Assembly: GCF_002101965.1 (NCBI RefSeq)
Contig: NZ_LQQA01000004.1
Location: 208,670-272,669 of the forward strand
Length of the DNA: 64,000 bases
Origin: Mycolicibacterium wolinskyi
Lineage (GTDB): Bacteria > Actinomycetota > Actinomycetes > Mycobacteriales > Mycobacteriaceae
Reading direction: 5' to 3'
Shown: positions 27,075 through 35,721 of the stretch, piece by piece
How the letters are laid out: every line of letters starts with the position of its first letter
Position numbering within the stretch: position 1 is the stretch's first letter
The notes under the pieces: generated by a model
What the model was told of the DNA's origin: nothing
Seen by the model: the letters and a program-made list of their open reading frames with translations, nothing else
Databases searched by the model: none
Program-made: the position numbers and the translations under genes

Positions 27075-28720
27075 TGCGGTGCACGTCCGATCGTGAGTAG
27101 GGGGCGCTTGTCGCCGGCGTAGAAATCGTTGCCCTTGTCGTCGATGACGATGAACGCCGGAAAGTCCTCGACCTCGATCCGCATGACTGCCTCCATGCCC
27201 AGTTCGCCGTACTCGAGGACCTCGGTCGCCTTGATGCAATCCTGGGCGAGGCGTGCGGCGGGACCGCCGATGGAACCCAGGTAGAACCCACCGTGTCGGG
27301 CACACGCGCGCCGCACAACCTCTGACCGATTGCCTTTCGCGAGCATCACGAGCGATCCGCCGGCGGCTTGGAACTGCTCGACGTAGAAGTCCATGCGTCC
27401 GGCCGTGGTGGGCCCGAACGAACCCGAGGCGTAGCCATCGGGTTTCTTCGCCGGCCCCGCGTAGTAGACGGGATATCGGCGAAGGTATTCCGGCATCGGT
27501 TCACCGGCCGCCAGGCGCTCGCGGATCTTGGCGTGCGCGAGATCTCGTGCCACGACCAGAGTGCCGGTCAATGACACTCGCGTGCCAACCGGATGAGCCG
27601 CCAGTTGCGCACGGGTGTGGTCCAGTGATTCATCAAGGTCGATGCGCACGGCCTCTCGGTCGGTGTCGATGCCGCCGGTGTCCGGCAGGAACTGTGCCGG
27701 GTCGGTTTCGAGTTGTTCGAGAAACGCCCCGCCACGGGTGATCTTGCCGAGCACGTGGCGGTCGGCGGCGCACGACACCGCCACCGCGATCGGTAGTGAG
27801 CCGCCGTGGCGGGGGAGGCGGACGACACGCACGTCGTGGCAGAAGTATTTGCCGCCGAACTGTGCGCCGATGCCGAGACGCTGGGTGGCCGCGAGCACCT
27901 GCTGCTCGAAGTCGAGGTCCCGAAAGCCGTTGCCTGCCGATGATCCCGCCGTGGGCAGGGTGTCGAGGTGGTGTGCGGATGCGAGTTTGGCCGTCTTGAG
28001 CGCGAATTCGGCACTCGTCCCGCCGATCACGATCGCCAGGTGATACGGCGGGCAGGCTGATGTACCGATCTCGGCCGCCTTGGTCACGACGAAGTCCAGG
28101 AGGCGGTCGCGGTCGAGGAGGGCAGGCGTCTGCTGGAACAGGAAGCTCTTGTTCGCGCTTCCGCAGCCCTTGGCGATGAACAGAAATCGGTAGGCATCGT
28201 CGCCGTCGGCGAGAATCTCGATCTGTGCGGGCAGGTTGGTGCCGGTGTTGCGCTCGTCGAACATCGACAGCGGCGCCAGTTGTGAGTAGCGCAGATTGAG
28301 GGTCGTGTAAGCCCGGGTGACGCCGCGTGAAAGGTGTTGCGCATCAGCGCCGTCGGTGAGTACATGGCGGCCCCGGCTCGCGTGGATGATGGCGGTCCCG
28401 GTGTCCTGGCACATCGGCAGCACCCCGCCCGCGGCGATGTTGGCGTTGCGCAAGAGTTCCGTGGCCACGAAGCGGTCGTTCGGTGAGGATTCGGGATCGT
28501 CGAGTATCGCCGCGATCTGGCGAAGATGACTGGTCCGCAACAGATGCGACACATCGCGATAGGCCTCGAAGGCGAGTTGTTCGAGGACGTGTGGGCTGAT
28601 TTCGAGGAACGTACGGCCCGCGGCATGTACTGTGCCGATCGCATCGGGCTCGGTATCGAGCCGCCGATACTCCGTGCCGTCGGGGCCGGTCGGCAACAGC
28701 GGGGTGTAGTCGCCGGTCAT
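27071..28720 (-). CDS. Class I fumarase-family hydro-lyase (fused alpha/beta)
   Basis: 549-residue single-chain enzyme of the FumA/FumB type. It keeps the three cysteines for an oxygen-sensitive [4Fe-4S] cluster: [13 protein letters not shown] (about 104), [13 protein letters not shown] (about 185) and [16 protein letters not shown] (about 220). The C-terminal beta part includes TSGR-like [15 protein letters not shown] and FVIDD-like [14 protein letters not shown]. Reaction: reversible hydration of fumarate or a substituted analogue; class I relatives include mesaconase and tartrate dehydratase. Its place inside a nitrilase-amidase operon suggests an unsaturated diacid intermediate and not only central metabolism. 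Overlaps both neighbours by four bases. Confidence 0.88.
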   Translation of the reverse strand: MTGDYTPLLPTGPDGTEYRRLDTEPDAIGTVHAAGRTFLEISPHVLEQLAFEAYRDVSHLLRTSHLRQIAAILDDPESSPNDRFVATELLRNANIAAGGVLPMCQDTGTAIIHASRGRHVLTDGADAQHLSRGVTRAYTTLNLRYSQLAPLSMFDERNTGTNLPAQIEILADGDDAYRFLFIAKGCGSANKSFLFQQTPALLDRDRLLDFVVTKAAEIGTSACPPYHLAIVIGGTSAEFALKTAKLASAHHLDTLPTAGSSAGNGFRDLDFEQQVLAATQRLGIGAQFGGKYFCHDVRVVRLPRHGGSLPIAVAVSCAADRHVLGKITRGGAFLEQLETDPAQFLPDTGGIDTDREAVRIDLDESLDHTRAQLAAHPVGTRVSLTGTLVVARDLAHAKIRERLAAGEPMPEYLRRYPVYYAGPAKKPDGYASGSFGPTTAGRMDFYVEQFQAAGGSLVMLAKGNRSEVVRRACARHGGFYLGSIGGPAARLAQDCIKATEVLEYGELGMEAVMRIEVEDFPAFIVIDDKGNDFYAGDKRPLLTIGRAPQ

Positions 28721-30069
28721 CGTTGCGCTCGTTCGACGCGGTCAGCGAGCGCGAACAGGAGGTGCTCTCGGCCCGGTGCGGTGATGAGTTGCAGGCCGAC
28801 GGGCAGCCCCGCCACCGTGCCGGCCGGAATACTCAGTGCCGGATGGCCGGTGAGATTCCACGGGCTGGTCAATGACAGCAGGGCCGACCGTACCTCCACT
28901 GCCTGACCGTCGATGACGTGGGCGCGCCTGCCGAGATCAGTGGCCACCGTCGGCACAGTCGGCATGGCCAGCACGTCGAACCGGCCGAGCAGTTCGACGA
29001 TACTGGCGCGCAACATGTTTCGCGTACGGTCCGCACGGACGTACTGCCACGCCGGGGTGTCTCGGCCGCGGATCAACCGTTCGACGACCTCGGGATCGAT
29101 GTCATCTCGGTGATCGGCGAGGGCGTCGGCGTGTTCGGTGTAGGCCTCGCTCGCCTGCAACACGCTCAGCACCGCGAACAGTTCGCCTGCCCGGAACGGG
29201 AGTTCGGTGTCGACGGCGCTGATACCGGCCTGATCCATCGCAGTGCGCACGGTTGCGACGATCGCCGGGTCGGTGGGTCCGATGCAGGTCGGGTCGATCC
29301 ACGCGAGCAGGGGGCTGCGGGGGTCGGGATCGGGCGCGCGACCGGCCATCGCCGCGTAACCGGCCGCCGCGTCGGCCGCGGTGCGGGCGAACACGCCCAC
29401 GTGGTCCAGCGACGCAGCCAGCGGCCGGACGCCGTCGATGGGTATCGCCCCGTACGCCGGCTTGAACCCGACTATGCCGCACAGTGCGGCGGGCACCCGT
29501 ACCGAGCCCGCCGTATCGGTTCCGACAGCCAGTGGCACCATGCCCGCCGCCGTCGCCACCGCGCCGCCACCGCTGGACCCGCCGCTGATCTTGTCGGTAT
29601 CCCAAGGGTTTCGGGATGCTCCGTGCAACGATCGGTCGCCGGTGGCTCCGTACGCGAACTCATGCAGGACGTTTCGTCCCACGATCACCGCACCCGCCGC
29701 GCGCAGCCGTGCGACACACGTGGCGTCCGCTTCGGCGGGGTGGTCCGGGTGCACCGCCGACCCGGACGTGGTGATCTGGCCTTCGACATCGATGAGGTCC
29801 TTGACGGACACCGGGATGCCGTGCAGCGGACCGTGATCCAATCCACGCGCAAGGTCTGCGTCAGCCTGCCGGGCGGCGGCCAGCGCCGCGTCGGCGTCGA
29901 CGGTGGTGAACGCGTTGAGGATCGGGTTGAGGCGGGCGATCGCGGCCAGGCTCTCCTCGACGAGTTCCACGCAGGTGGTGCGGCCGGCACGGAGATCCGT
30001 TGCGAGCGAGCTGATATCGCGCTGGCGGAAGTACCCGCTCAATGCGGCGGTTTCGACTAGGTCGGTCAT
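28717..30069 (-). CDS. Amidase signature family enzyme
   Basis: 450-residue amidase from the ATG at 30069 ([20 protein letters not shown]). The Ser-cisSer-Lys triad is visible: Lys in [14 protein letters not shown] (about 79), the cis-serine in [16 protein letters not shown] (about 155) and the nucleophile in [20 protein letters not shown] (about 178). The family covers aliphatic, aryl and aminoacyl amides and allophanate; nothing here fixes the substrate. It follows the membrane protein after one base and overlaps the fumarase-like gene by four, so it is a core member of the LacI-controlled operon. Confidence 0.88.
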   Translation of the reverse strand: MTDLVETAALSGYFRQRDISSLATDLRAGRTTCVELVEESLAAIARLNPILNAFTTVDADAALAAARQADADLARGLDHGPLHGIPVSVKDLIDVEGQITTSGSAVHPDHPAEADATCVARLRAAGAVIVGRNVLHEFAYGATGDRSLHGASRNPWDTDKISGGSSGGGAVATAAGMVPLAVGTDTAGSVRVPAALCGIVGFKPAYGAIPIDGVRPLAASLDHVGVFARTAADAAAGYAAMAGRAPDPDPRSPLLAWIDPTCIGPTDPAIVATVRTAMDQAGISAVDTELPFRAGELFAVLSVLQASEAYTEHADALADHRDDIDPEVVERLIRGRDTPAWQYVRADRTRNMLRASIVELLGRFDVLAMPTVPTVATDLGRRAHVIDGQAVEVRSALLSLTSPWNLTGHPALSIPAGTVAGLPVGLQLITAPGREHLLFALADRVERAQR

Positions 30070-30070
30070 A

Positions 30071-31201
30071 TCAGATTCCTGGAAGTAATTGCAGCGGCGG
30101 GATGATGACGGACGTGGCGACTGCCATGGCTGCCACATTGCCGATGAAGGGGTGAAAATCGGTTGGCAGCCGGGAGGAAATCGCCGCTGCCAGAGGTGGG
30201 CTCAGCAGCGCGCCCAGCACTGCTCCGGCGACTATGGAGACCGCTGTGCCCCCATAGGTGAGCACACACGCCGGGGCGACGGACACGACCGGCACGAACG
30301 TGGGGTAGAAGGGCTTTCGGGCCCACTGCCCGCGCCACAATGTCACGGCGATGATCGCGGTGATCGCCTGGGCGACCAGGATCTGCGGCAGGAGACCCGA
30401 ACCGTAGGCCACCATTGCCGGGTTGAGCAGATAGGCGAGGACGACACCGGCGATCAGGCCGAAGCTCGCCCACTCACTGCCGAAGAACTGCGCTTCGGAG
30501 AAGTCGGCCAGGCAGCGACGCAAGAGCCAACCCGGCCCGTGCTTTTGAGCGCCTGTACCGACATCTGCCACCGCGGGCGCGCGTTGCAGGTGCAGCGGGG
30601 AGGGCAACCAGGGCAGGTGCCGGCACAGCGTGAAGGCGATCACCGCAGCGACCGCCATCCCAGCGGTTATTCCGACAACGGGTGGGAGGGTCAGCCGCGA
30701 ACAGAGGTCGGCGCCGAGCACCGACAGCGGAGGCGTGATCAGGCCGCCGAGCACGCCTCCGGTCAGCACAGTCTTGGCCTCGGCGCCGAACATCAGCACG
30801 ACGGTGGGCGATACCGAGACGAACGGGACGAACAGCGGTTGCCAGGTGCCTTCGGACAGCGTCCAGCCCCACACAAGATTGCTGATGGCCACTCCCAGTA
30901 GTGAACTCGCGAGGGTCGCGACCCACAGTCCGGATCCGCAGGCTTGGGCGAACCCCTGACAGGGGCGCCGTTTCATCTGTAACCGGTGCGCCACCACACC
31001 GCCCGCGAGCAGGCCGGCGCCGGCCAGTGCGCTCCCGTAGAAGTTGGGTTCGCTTGCCGCGGCGGCGATCATGTCGAGCATCGGTGCGACGACGTGCAGG
31101 CTGCCGGTCCACAACAGGGCGGCCAACAGACAGATGGCGGCGACGAGCGGCCACAGCGGAAGGGCGGCACTCTGGGGGCGCGTCGAGGGCGCGGTTGCCA
31201 T
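30071..31201 (-). CDS. Polytopic membrane protein with internal duplication
   Basis: 376 residues with about ten hydrophobic segments; family not recognised. Two halves resemble each other: FVPFVSVSPTVVLMFGAEAK, then GGVLGGLITPPLSVL, CSRL (about 125-175) and FVPVVSVAPACVLTYGGTA, then GAVLGALLSPPLAAAI, SSRL (about 290-345). Both continue with G-x-x-A-MAVA helices. This is the pattern of a duplicated transporter fold with a conserved VSV.P..VL motif in each half. Sitting between nitrilase and amidase genes, it is probably the uptake permease for the operon's substrate, or an exporter of its product. There is no binding protein or ATPase. Confidence 0.72.
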   Translation of the reverse strand: MATAPSTRPQSAALPLWPLVAAICLLAALLWTGSLHVVAPMLDMIAAAASEPNFYGSALAGAGLLAGGVVAHRLQMKRRPCQGFAQACGSGLWVATLASSLLGVAISNLVWGWTLSEGTWQPLFVPFVSVSPTVVLMFGAEAKTVLTGGVLGGLITPPLSVLGADLCSRLTLPPVVGITAGMAVAAVIAFTLCRHLPWLPSPLHLQRAPAVADVGTGAQKHGPGWLLRRCLADFSEAQFFGSEWASFGLIAGVVLAYLLNPAMVAYGSGLLPQILVAQAITAIIAVTLWRGQWARKPFYPTFVPVVSVAPACVLTYGGTAVSIVAGAVLGALLSPPLAAAISSRLPTDFHPFIGNVAAMAVATSVIIPPLQLLPGI

Positions 31202-31210
31202 GTCGGTGCC

Positions 31211-32122
31211 TCAGCGGGGGAGCGCCGTGCCGCCGCGGTATCCGAGCAGCTGATCGTAGAGATCGGTGCGGCGGTCGCGGTGAAGATCGTTGAACTGATT
31301 CCAGATCGGCGCACCGCGCGACGCGGTGATGTCGATGTCGGCGTAGAGGATCGTGTCTTCGTCCGGCCCGGCGATGCGGTCGATGGGCCATCCGTTGGTC
31401 CCCGCGATCAGTGAGTTGCCCATGAAACCCGATGTGCGTTCGGTGCCGATCCGATCCGCGGTCGCGATGAACACGTTGTTGACATGCGCGGCCGTCATGG
31501 TGAGGTACGCGGCCATGCAGGTGCCGCTCGCGTCGTAGAGCGGCGGCGGGGTCCACACCCACCCGGTGGGGATGCAGATGATGTCGGCGCCTTGCTGCGT
31601 GACGATGCGCGCGGTTTCGGGGAACCAGATGTCCCAGCACACCAACAGGCCGATCCGGCCGATCTTGGTGTGGAACACCGGGTAGCCGAGATCGCCGGGG
31701 GAGAAGAACAACTTCTCCTCGTTCCAGAGGTGGGTCTTGCGGTACTTGCCGATGTACCCGTCGGGGCCGACGAGGACTGCGGTGTCGAACAGTTCTACTC
31801 CGTCGAGCTCGGGCAGGCAGCCCACGATGTACACGTCGTGCGCTGCGGCGAACTCGACCCAGCCGGTCACGGTCGCACCGGACGGCACCGCCTCGGCGTG
31901 GGCGTACGCCTCGTCCCGCGATTCAAAGGTGTATCCGGTGGTGGCCAGCTCGGGCAGCACGATGAGATTGGCCCCTTCAGCTACTGCCGCGTGGAGGCGT
32001 TCGTACACCGCCTCGGAGTTGGCCTTGAGGTTCTCGACGCCGACCTGAGGATTGAACTGCACGACGGCCACGCGTGCCGGGCTGTGCCGATGAGTCTCTT
32101 GTGATGCGTCCTGATCAGGCAT
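31211..32122 (-). CDS. Nitrilase-superfamily C-N hydrolase
   Basis: 303-residue carbon-nitrogen hydrolase. The catalytic Glu, Lys and Cys are present in VLPELATTGYTF (about 61), KYRKTHLWNEEKLFF (about 128) and GLLVCWDIWFPE (about 163). The LWNEEKLFFSPGDLGYPVF segment places it near aliphatic amidase/carbamoyl-amidase branches and not near true plant nitrilases. It may hydrolyse a nitrile, amide or N-carbamoyl group. First gene of the operon, ATG with AAGGGA six bases upstream, 66 bases from the double LacI-type operator. Confidence 0.87.
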   Translation of the reverse strand: MPDQDASQETHRHSPARVAVVQFNPQVGVENLKANSEAVYERLHAAVAEGANLIVLPELATTGYTFESRDEAYAHAEAVPSGATVTGWVEFAAAHDVYIVGCLPELDGVELFDTAVLVGPDGYIGKYRKTHLWNEEKLFFSPGDLGYPVFHTKIGRIGLLVCWDIWFPETARIVTQQGADIICIPTGWVWTPPPLYDASGTCMAAYLTMTAAHVNNVFIATADRIGTERTSGFMGNSLIAGTNGWPIDRIAGPDEDTILYADIDITASRGAPIWNQFNDLHRDRRTDLYDQLLGYRGGTALPR

Positions 32123-32187
32123 GACGGTCCCTTTTCTGTTGACGGGCTGGTCGATGTAGAGCCGTGCGACACGTCCGACCCGATTTG

Positions 32188-32221
32188 CCCGAACGTTCGG
32201 GCCGAACGTTCGGGCTATACT
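32188..32221. promoter_or_regulatory. Double palindromic operator and LacI-gene -10
   Basis: CCCGAACGTTCGGG (32188-32201) is a perfect palindrome and is followed by CCGAACGTTCGG (32202-32213), also perfect; their centres are 13 bases apart. A further half-like CCCGAACG is at 32225. A -10-like TATACT (32216-32221) for the + strand regulator gene directly follows. CG-centred palindromes of this type are typical of LacI-family proteins, so the adjacent regulator probably binds here and controls both directions. Confidence 0.8.
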
Positions 32222-32281
32222 GCTCCCGAACGCGCGCCGCTGTCAAGGGCTCGTGTGGCGGATGTCGGACAGCAAACAGGA

Positions 32282-33307
32282 ATGCGGGAAGTGGCCAAGT
32301 CGAAACAGGCGACGTTGCAGTCGATCGCGGACGATCTCGGTCTGCACGTGTCGACCGTCGCGCGGGTGCTCAACGGCATGCGGCAGGGCGAACGCGCGGC
32401 GTCGGGCGCCACCGCTGAACGGATTCGCAAACGGGCCGCGGAGGTGAACTACCGGCCCAATCCGCATGCGGCCAGCTTGCGCACGCGCCGGACCAACCTC
32501 ATCGGCGTACTCGTGCCGCGGCTGAGCGACGTCGTACTGGCCACGGTCTACGAGGGCATCGAATCCGCCGCATCCGCGCGGGGTTTGACGGCGTTCGTGG
32601 CAAACACTCAAGACGAGCCTGCCGATCAGCGCAAGCGGATCGAGATGATGCTCGACCGCCGGGTCGACGGCCTGATCCTCGGCGATGCCCGCGCCGACGA
32701 CCACACCGTCCTCGAAGAGCTGAGGCGGCGCGAAGTGCCGTTCGTGTTGGTCAACCGGAGCGTGGCCGGATATCCCGCGGCCACCTGCGACAACTATCTC
32801 GGTGGGCGGTTGGCCGCCGAACATCTGCTGGAACTCGGGCACCGCGACGTCGGGGTGATTGCCGGCCTCGCGCACGCCAGCACCGGAATCGACCGGCCCG
32901 CCGGTTTCGTCGACCGGTATCGCGAGGCGGGTATCGAGGTGCCCGCCGACAACATCGTGTTCTCAGGGCTCGACAGCCACGGCGGCCATTACGCCGCGGA
33001 CCGGCTGCTGGCCGGGCCGACGCCGCCGACGGCCCTGTTCGCGGTCAACGATTTCGCGGCCATCGGCGCGGCCGGCGCGATCCGCAACCATGGGCTGCGG
33101 GTGGGCGACGACGTGTCGTTGATCGGGTTCAACAACATCGCGCTCACCGCCGAGCTGCATGTCCCGCTCACGTCGATCGAGTCGCATGCGTTCGACATGG
33201 GGCGCGACGCGGTGCAATTGCTGACCGAGGCGCTGGCCGGCCAGGAGCCGGATCAGCTCCGCACGACACCGGTCCTCGTGGCGCGGGAGTCGACCCGCGC
33301 GGCTTGA
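32282..33307 (+). CDS. LacI-family transcriptional regulator
   Basis: 341-residue regulator. The N-terminal helix-turn-helix is TLQSIADDLGLHVSTVARVL (about 9-28) with hinge region YRPNPHAASLRTRRTNLIGV; the effector domain is a periplasmic-binding-like fold (DRRVDGLILGDARADDH; AEHLLELGHRDVGVI; TALFAVNDFAAIGAAGAI). I chose the ATG at 32282; GTG at 32291 and 32255 are alternatives, and AGGA at 32277-32280 would suit 32291 better. Divergent from the nitrilase operon over the double operator, so most likely its repressor, released by a pathway compound. Confidence 0.88.
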   Translation: MREVAKSKQATLQSIADDLGLHVSTVARVLNGMRQGERAASGATAERIRKRAAEVNYRPNPHAASLRTRRTNLIGVLVPRLSDVVLATVYEGIESAASARGLTAFVANTQDEPADQRKRIEMMLDRRVDGLILGDARADDHTVLEELRRREVPFVLVNRSVAGYPAATCDNYLGGRLAAEHLLELGHRDVGVIAGLAHASTGIDRPAGFVDRYREAGIEVPADNIVFSGLDSHGGHYAADRLLAGPTPPTALFAVNDFAAIGAAGAIRNHGLRVGDDVSLIGFNNIALTAELHVPLTSIESHAFDMGRDAVQLLTEALAGQEPDQLRTTPVLVARESTRAA

Positions 33308-33324
33308 GCGCCCGGGGCGTCGCC

Positions 33325-33353
33325 TTGACTTCGACGTCGAACGAATGTTCGAT
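33325..33353 (+). promoter_or_regulatory. SOS box (LexA site) within radical SAM gene promoter
   Basis: TCGAACGAATGTTCGA at 33337-33352 fits TCGAAC-N4-GTTCGA exactly. A -35-like TTGACT (33325-33330) and -10-like TTCGAT (33348-33353) are 17 bases apart, the same geometry as at 26042-26070. The M. tuberculosis orthologue Rv2578c is, from memory, listed in the LexA regulon. Confidence 0.9.
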
Positions 33354-33359
33354 GGACGT

Positions 33360-34376
33360 GTGCGGTGGGATCGACAGGCCGTCAAGGTTGACGACGGTGC
33401 GCTGCCCGGCCTGCAACGGGTCGGATTCGTGCGCAGCGTCCGCTCGCCGCAGTTCGAGGGCATCACGTTCCATGAGGTGCTGTGCAAATCGGCGTTGAAC
33501 AAGGTGCCCGCGGCGTCGGCGCTGCCGTTCCGCTTCACGGTCAACGGCTACCGCGGCTGCAGCCATGCGTGCCGATACTGTTTCGCCCGCCCCACTCACG
33601 AGTACCTCGATCTGGACTGCGGCACGGACTTCGATTCGCAGATCGTCGTCAAGACCAACGTCGCCGAGGTCTTGCGCCGCGAGTTGCGGCGGCCGTCGTG
33701 GACGCATGAAACGGTGGCCCTCGGTACGAACACCGACCCCTATCAGCGGGCCGAGGGCAGGTACGGGTTGATGCCCGGGATCATTGGCGCGCTGGCTGAT
33801 TCGTACACGCCGTTCTCGATCCTCACGAAGGGCACGCTGCTGCGCCGCGACCTCGGGCTGATCGCCGAGGCGTCGCGACGCGTCGACGTCAGCATCGCGG
33901 TGTCGCTGGCGATCGGTGAGGCCGACCTGCACCACGACATCGAGCCGGGTACGCCGACGCCCCAGGCCCGCCTGGGCCTGATCACGGCCATCCGCGAGGC
34001 CGGTCTGGACTGCCACGTCATGGTCGCGCCGGTGCTGCCGTATCTCACCGACTCGGCCGATCAGCTCGACGCCTTGCTCGGTCGCATCGCGGCTGCCGGA
34101 GCCACCGGTGTGACGGTGTTCGGACTCCATCTGCGCGGTTCGACCCGGGGCTGGTTCATGTCGTGGCTCGCGCGCTCGCATCCCGAATTGACGTGGCGTT
34201 ATCGCGAGTTGTACCGGCGCGGCGCATATCTGCCCGCCGAGTACCGCGACGCACTGCGGGCTCGAGTGCAACCGCTGATCCGCGCACACGGATTGGCGGC
34301 CGGTCCGCGCGCGATGTCGCCCGCCCCGGTTCTCGGTGAGCGCGCGCCGGAGCCGGTCCAGCAGACCCTGTTCTGA
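33360..34376 (+). CDS. Radical SAM protein, spore photoproduct lyase-like, DNA-damage controlled
   Basis: 338-residue radical SAM enzyme. The [4Fe-4S] motif is CSHACRYC (C-x3-C-x2-C, about 69-76) within VNGYRGCSHACRYCFARPTH; then ETVALGTNTDPYQRAEGRYG and ILTKGTLLRRDLGLIAEA. Similarity to M. tuberculosis Rv2578c starts at VRWDRQAV, so I use the GTG at 33360; it also coincides with the expected transcript start, seven bases after the -10, making a leaderless mRNA likely. The longer ATG at 33345 lies inside the LexA site. Role suggested by SOS control and by its Rv2578c-type family: repair or tRNA/DNA-related chemistry; the reaction is unknown. Confidence 0.87.
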   Translation: MRWDRQAVKVDDGALPGLQRVGFVRSVRSPQFEGITFHEVLCKSALNKVPAASALPFRFTVNGYRGCSHACRYCFARPTHEYLDLDCGTDFDSQIVVKTNVAEVLRRELRRPSWTHETVALGTNTDPYQRAEGRYGLMPGIIGALADSYTPFSILTKGTLLRRDLGLIAEASRRVDVSIAVSLAIGEADLHHDIEPGTPTPQARLGLITAIREAGLDCHVMVAPVLPYLTDSADQLDALLGRIAAAGATGVTVFGLHLRGSTRGWFMSWLARSHPELTWRYRELYRRGAYLPAEYRDALRARVQPLIRAHGLAAGPRAMSPAPVLGERAPEPVQQTLF

Positions 34377-34385
34377 GTTTCCTCG

Positions 34386-34445
34386 GCGAGCAGACGCGCA
34401 GGTACCCGAAATGTGCTGGAAATGGGTACTTTAGCGTCTGCTCGC
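34386..34445. terminator. Hairpin between convergent radical SAM and acyl-CoA dehydrogenase genes
   Basis: GCGAGCAGACGC (34386-34397) and GCGTCTGCTCGC (34434-34445) are perfect 12-base complements; GTACCC (34402-34407) and GGGTAC (34424-34429) extend the stem. It fills the gap between the two stop codons and could terminate both strands. Arms of this GCAGACGC type occur widely in mycobacterial gaps, to my recollection. Confidence 0.65.
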
Positions 34446-34455
34446 GGGAGGAAGC

Positions 34456-35721
34456 TCAGGTCTTGTTGCGCTTGACCTGATTGAACGGCACGCCGCGGTC
34501 GGCGGCGAATTCCCGCGGAAAACCGAGAATGCGTTCCCCGATGACGTTGCGGGCCATCTCGGAGCTGCCGCCGCCCAAAGACCCGGTCTGGCGGGACAGG
34601 TAACGCACGCCGATGTCGAGCATGCCGCTGAGTTCGTCGCCCTCGTCAACGACACCGGCCGTGCCGGCGATGGCAAGTGCGGTGTCGACCTCGAGCTCGG
34701 TCGTTTCGGCGTGGAAGAGGCGGATCAGCGTGCCGGCATTCGGTGGCAGCGAACCGTTTCCGATGGCGCGGCCCACGTGGTCGATGAGTTGCTTCTTCAC
34801 GATTCGCCGTGCCAGGGCGCGTCCGGCGAGATCCTGTACCCGCGCGTCGTCACCCTGCCCGGTGGCCTCGGCCAGCCCGACGTGGTCGGGCGGCATCTCG
34901 TTCGCGTTCTCGGCGCCGGTGCCGCTGGCGAACTCCGAGCCACCGCCGACGGCCCGGCGTTCGTGGTGGAGCTGGCGCGAGGCGACCGTCCAGCCGTCGT
35001 TGACCTCGCCGACGACGGCGTCGGCGGGAAGCTCGAGCCCGTCGAAGAACTCCTCGCAGAATTCCTCATTACCGTTGACTTCCTTGATGCGCCGCATGGT
35101 GATGCCCGGCGCGGCGAGCGGCACCAGGAACATCGTCAACCCCTCGTGTTTGGGGACCGTCCAATCCGTTCGGGCCAACATCAACCCGTAATCACCGGCG
35201 AACGCGCTCGTGCTCCACGTCTTGGCGCCGTTGATCACCCACGTGCCGTCGTCGCGGCGGTCGGCGCGGGTGATGACGCCGGCCAGGTCCGATCCGCCGT
35301 TCGGCTCGCTCAGCAGTTGAACCAGGATCTCGTCGCCACGGATCGCGGCCGAAATGCGTTCGCGCTTCTGCGCTTCGCTGCCCATGTCGAGAATGGTTGC
35401 GGCACAGATGGTGAACGACGGCGTGTTGAGGATCAGCGGCATCTCGTAACGGATACACTCGTCGTTGAAAGCCTTCTGGTACGCGTAGTCGAGGCCGAGA
35501 CCGCCGTACTCCCGCGGGAAGCAGATGCCCGCGAAACCACCTTCGTACAGCCGCTTCTGCAGGTCCTTCGCTCGCTCCCACGACTCGGCTTCCGCGCGCA
35601 CCGCGAACGGGGGATTGTCCGGATCGATCGGCGGCATGTTCTCGGCCAGCCACTGCCGCGCACGACGAGCGAACTCCTCGACGGACTCCGTGGTCGCGCT
35701 CGTGCTCACGGTCTCGGTCAT
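34456..35721 (-). CDS. Acyl-CoA dehydrogenase (large partner)
   Basis: 421-residue flavin enzyme that introduces a 2,3-double bond in an acyl-CoA. FAD/substrate segments include LLSEPNGGSDLAGVITRADR (about 137-156), WVINGAKTWSTSAFA and the C-terminal SLGGGSSEMARNVIGERILG. It overlaps the next acyl-CoA dehydrogenase by four bases. In mycobacteria adjacent fadE pairs often form alpha2-beta2 complexes for steroid side chains or other bulky acyl-CoAs, and this pair fits that layout. The conserved Glu in the usual alpha-subunit position is better preserved in the partner. Confidence 0.88.
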   Translation of the reverse strand: MTETVSTSATTESVEEFARRARQWLAENMPPIDPDNPPFAVRAEAESWERAKDLQKRLYEGGFAGICFPREYGGLGLDYAYQKAFNDECIRYEMPLILNTPSFTICAATILDMGSEAQKRERISAAIRGDEILVQLLSEPNGGSDLAGVITRADRRDDGTWVINGAKTWSTSAFAGDYGLMLARTDWTVPKHEGLTMFLVPLAAPGITMRRIKEVNGNEEFCEEFFDGLELPADAVVGEVNDGWTVASRQLHHERRAVGGGSEFASGTGAENANEMPPDHVGLAEATGQGDDARVQDLAGRALARRIVKKQLIDHVGRAIGNGSLPPNAGTLIRLFHAETTELEVDTALAIAGTAGVVDEGDELSGMLDIGVRYLSRQTGSLGGGSSEMARNVIGERILGFPREFAADRGVPFNQVKRNKT

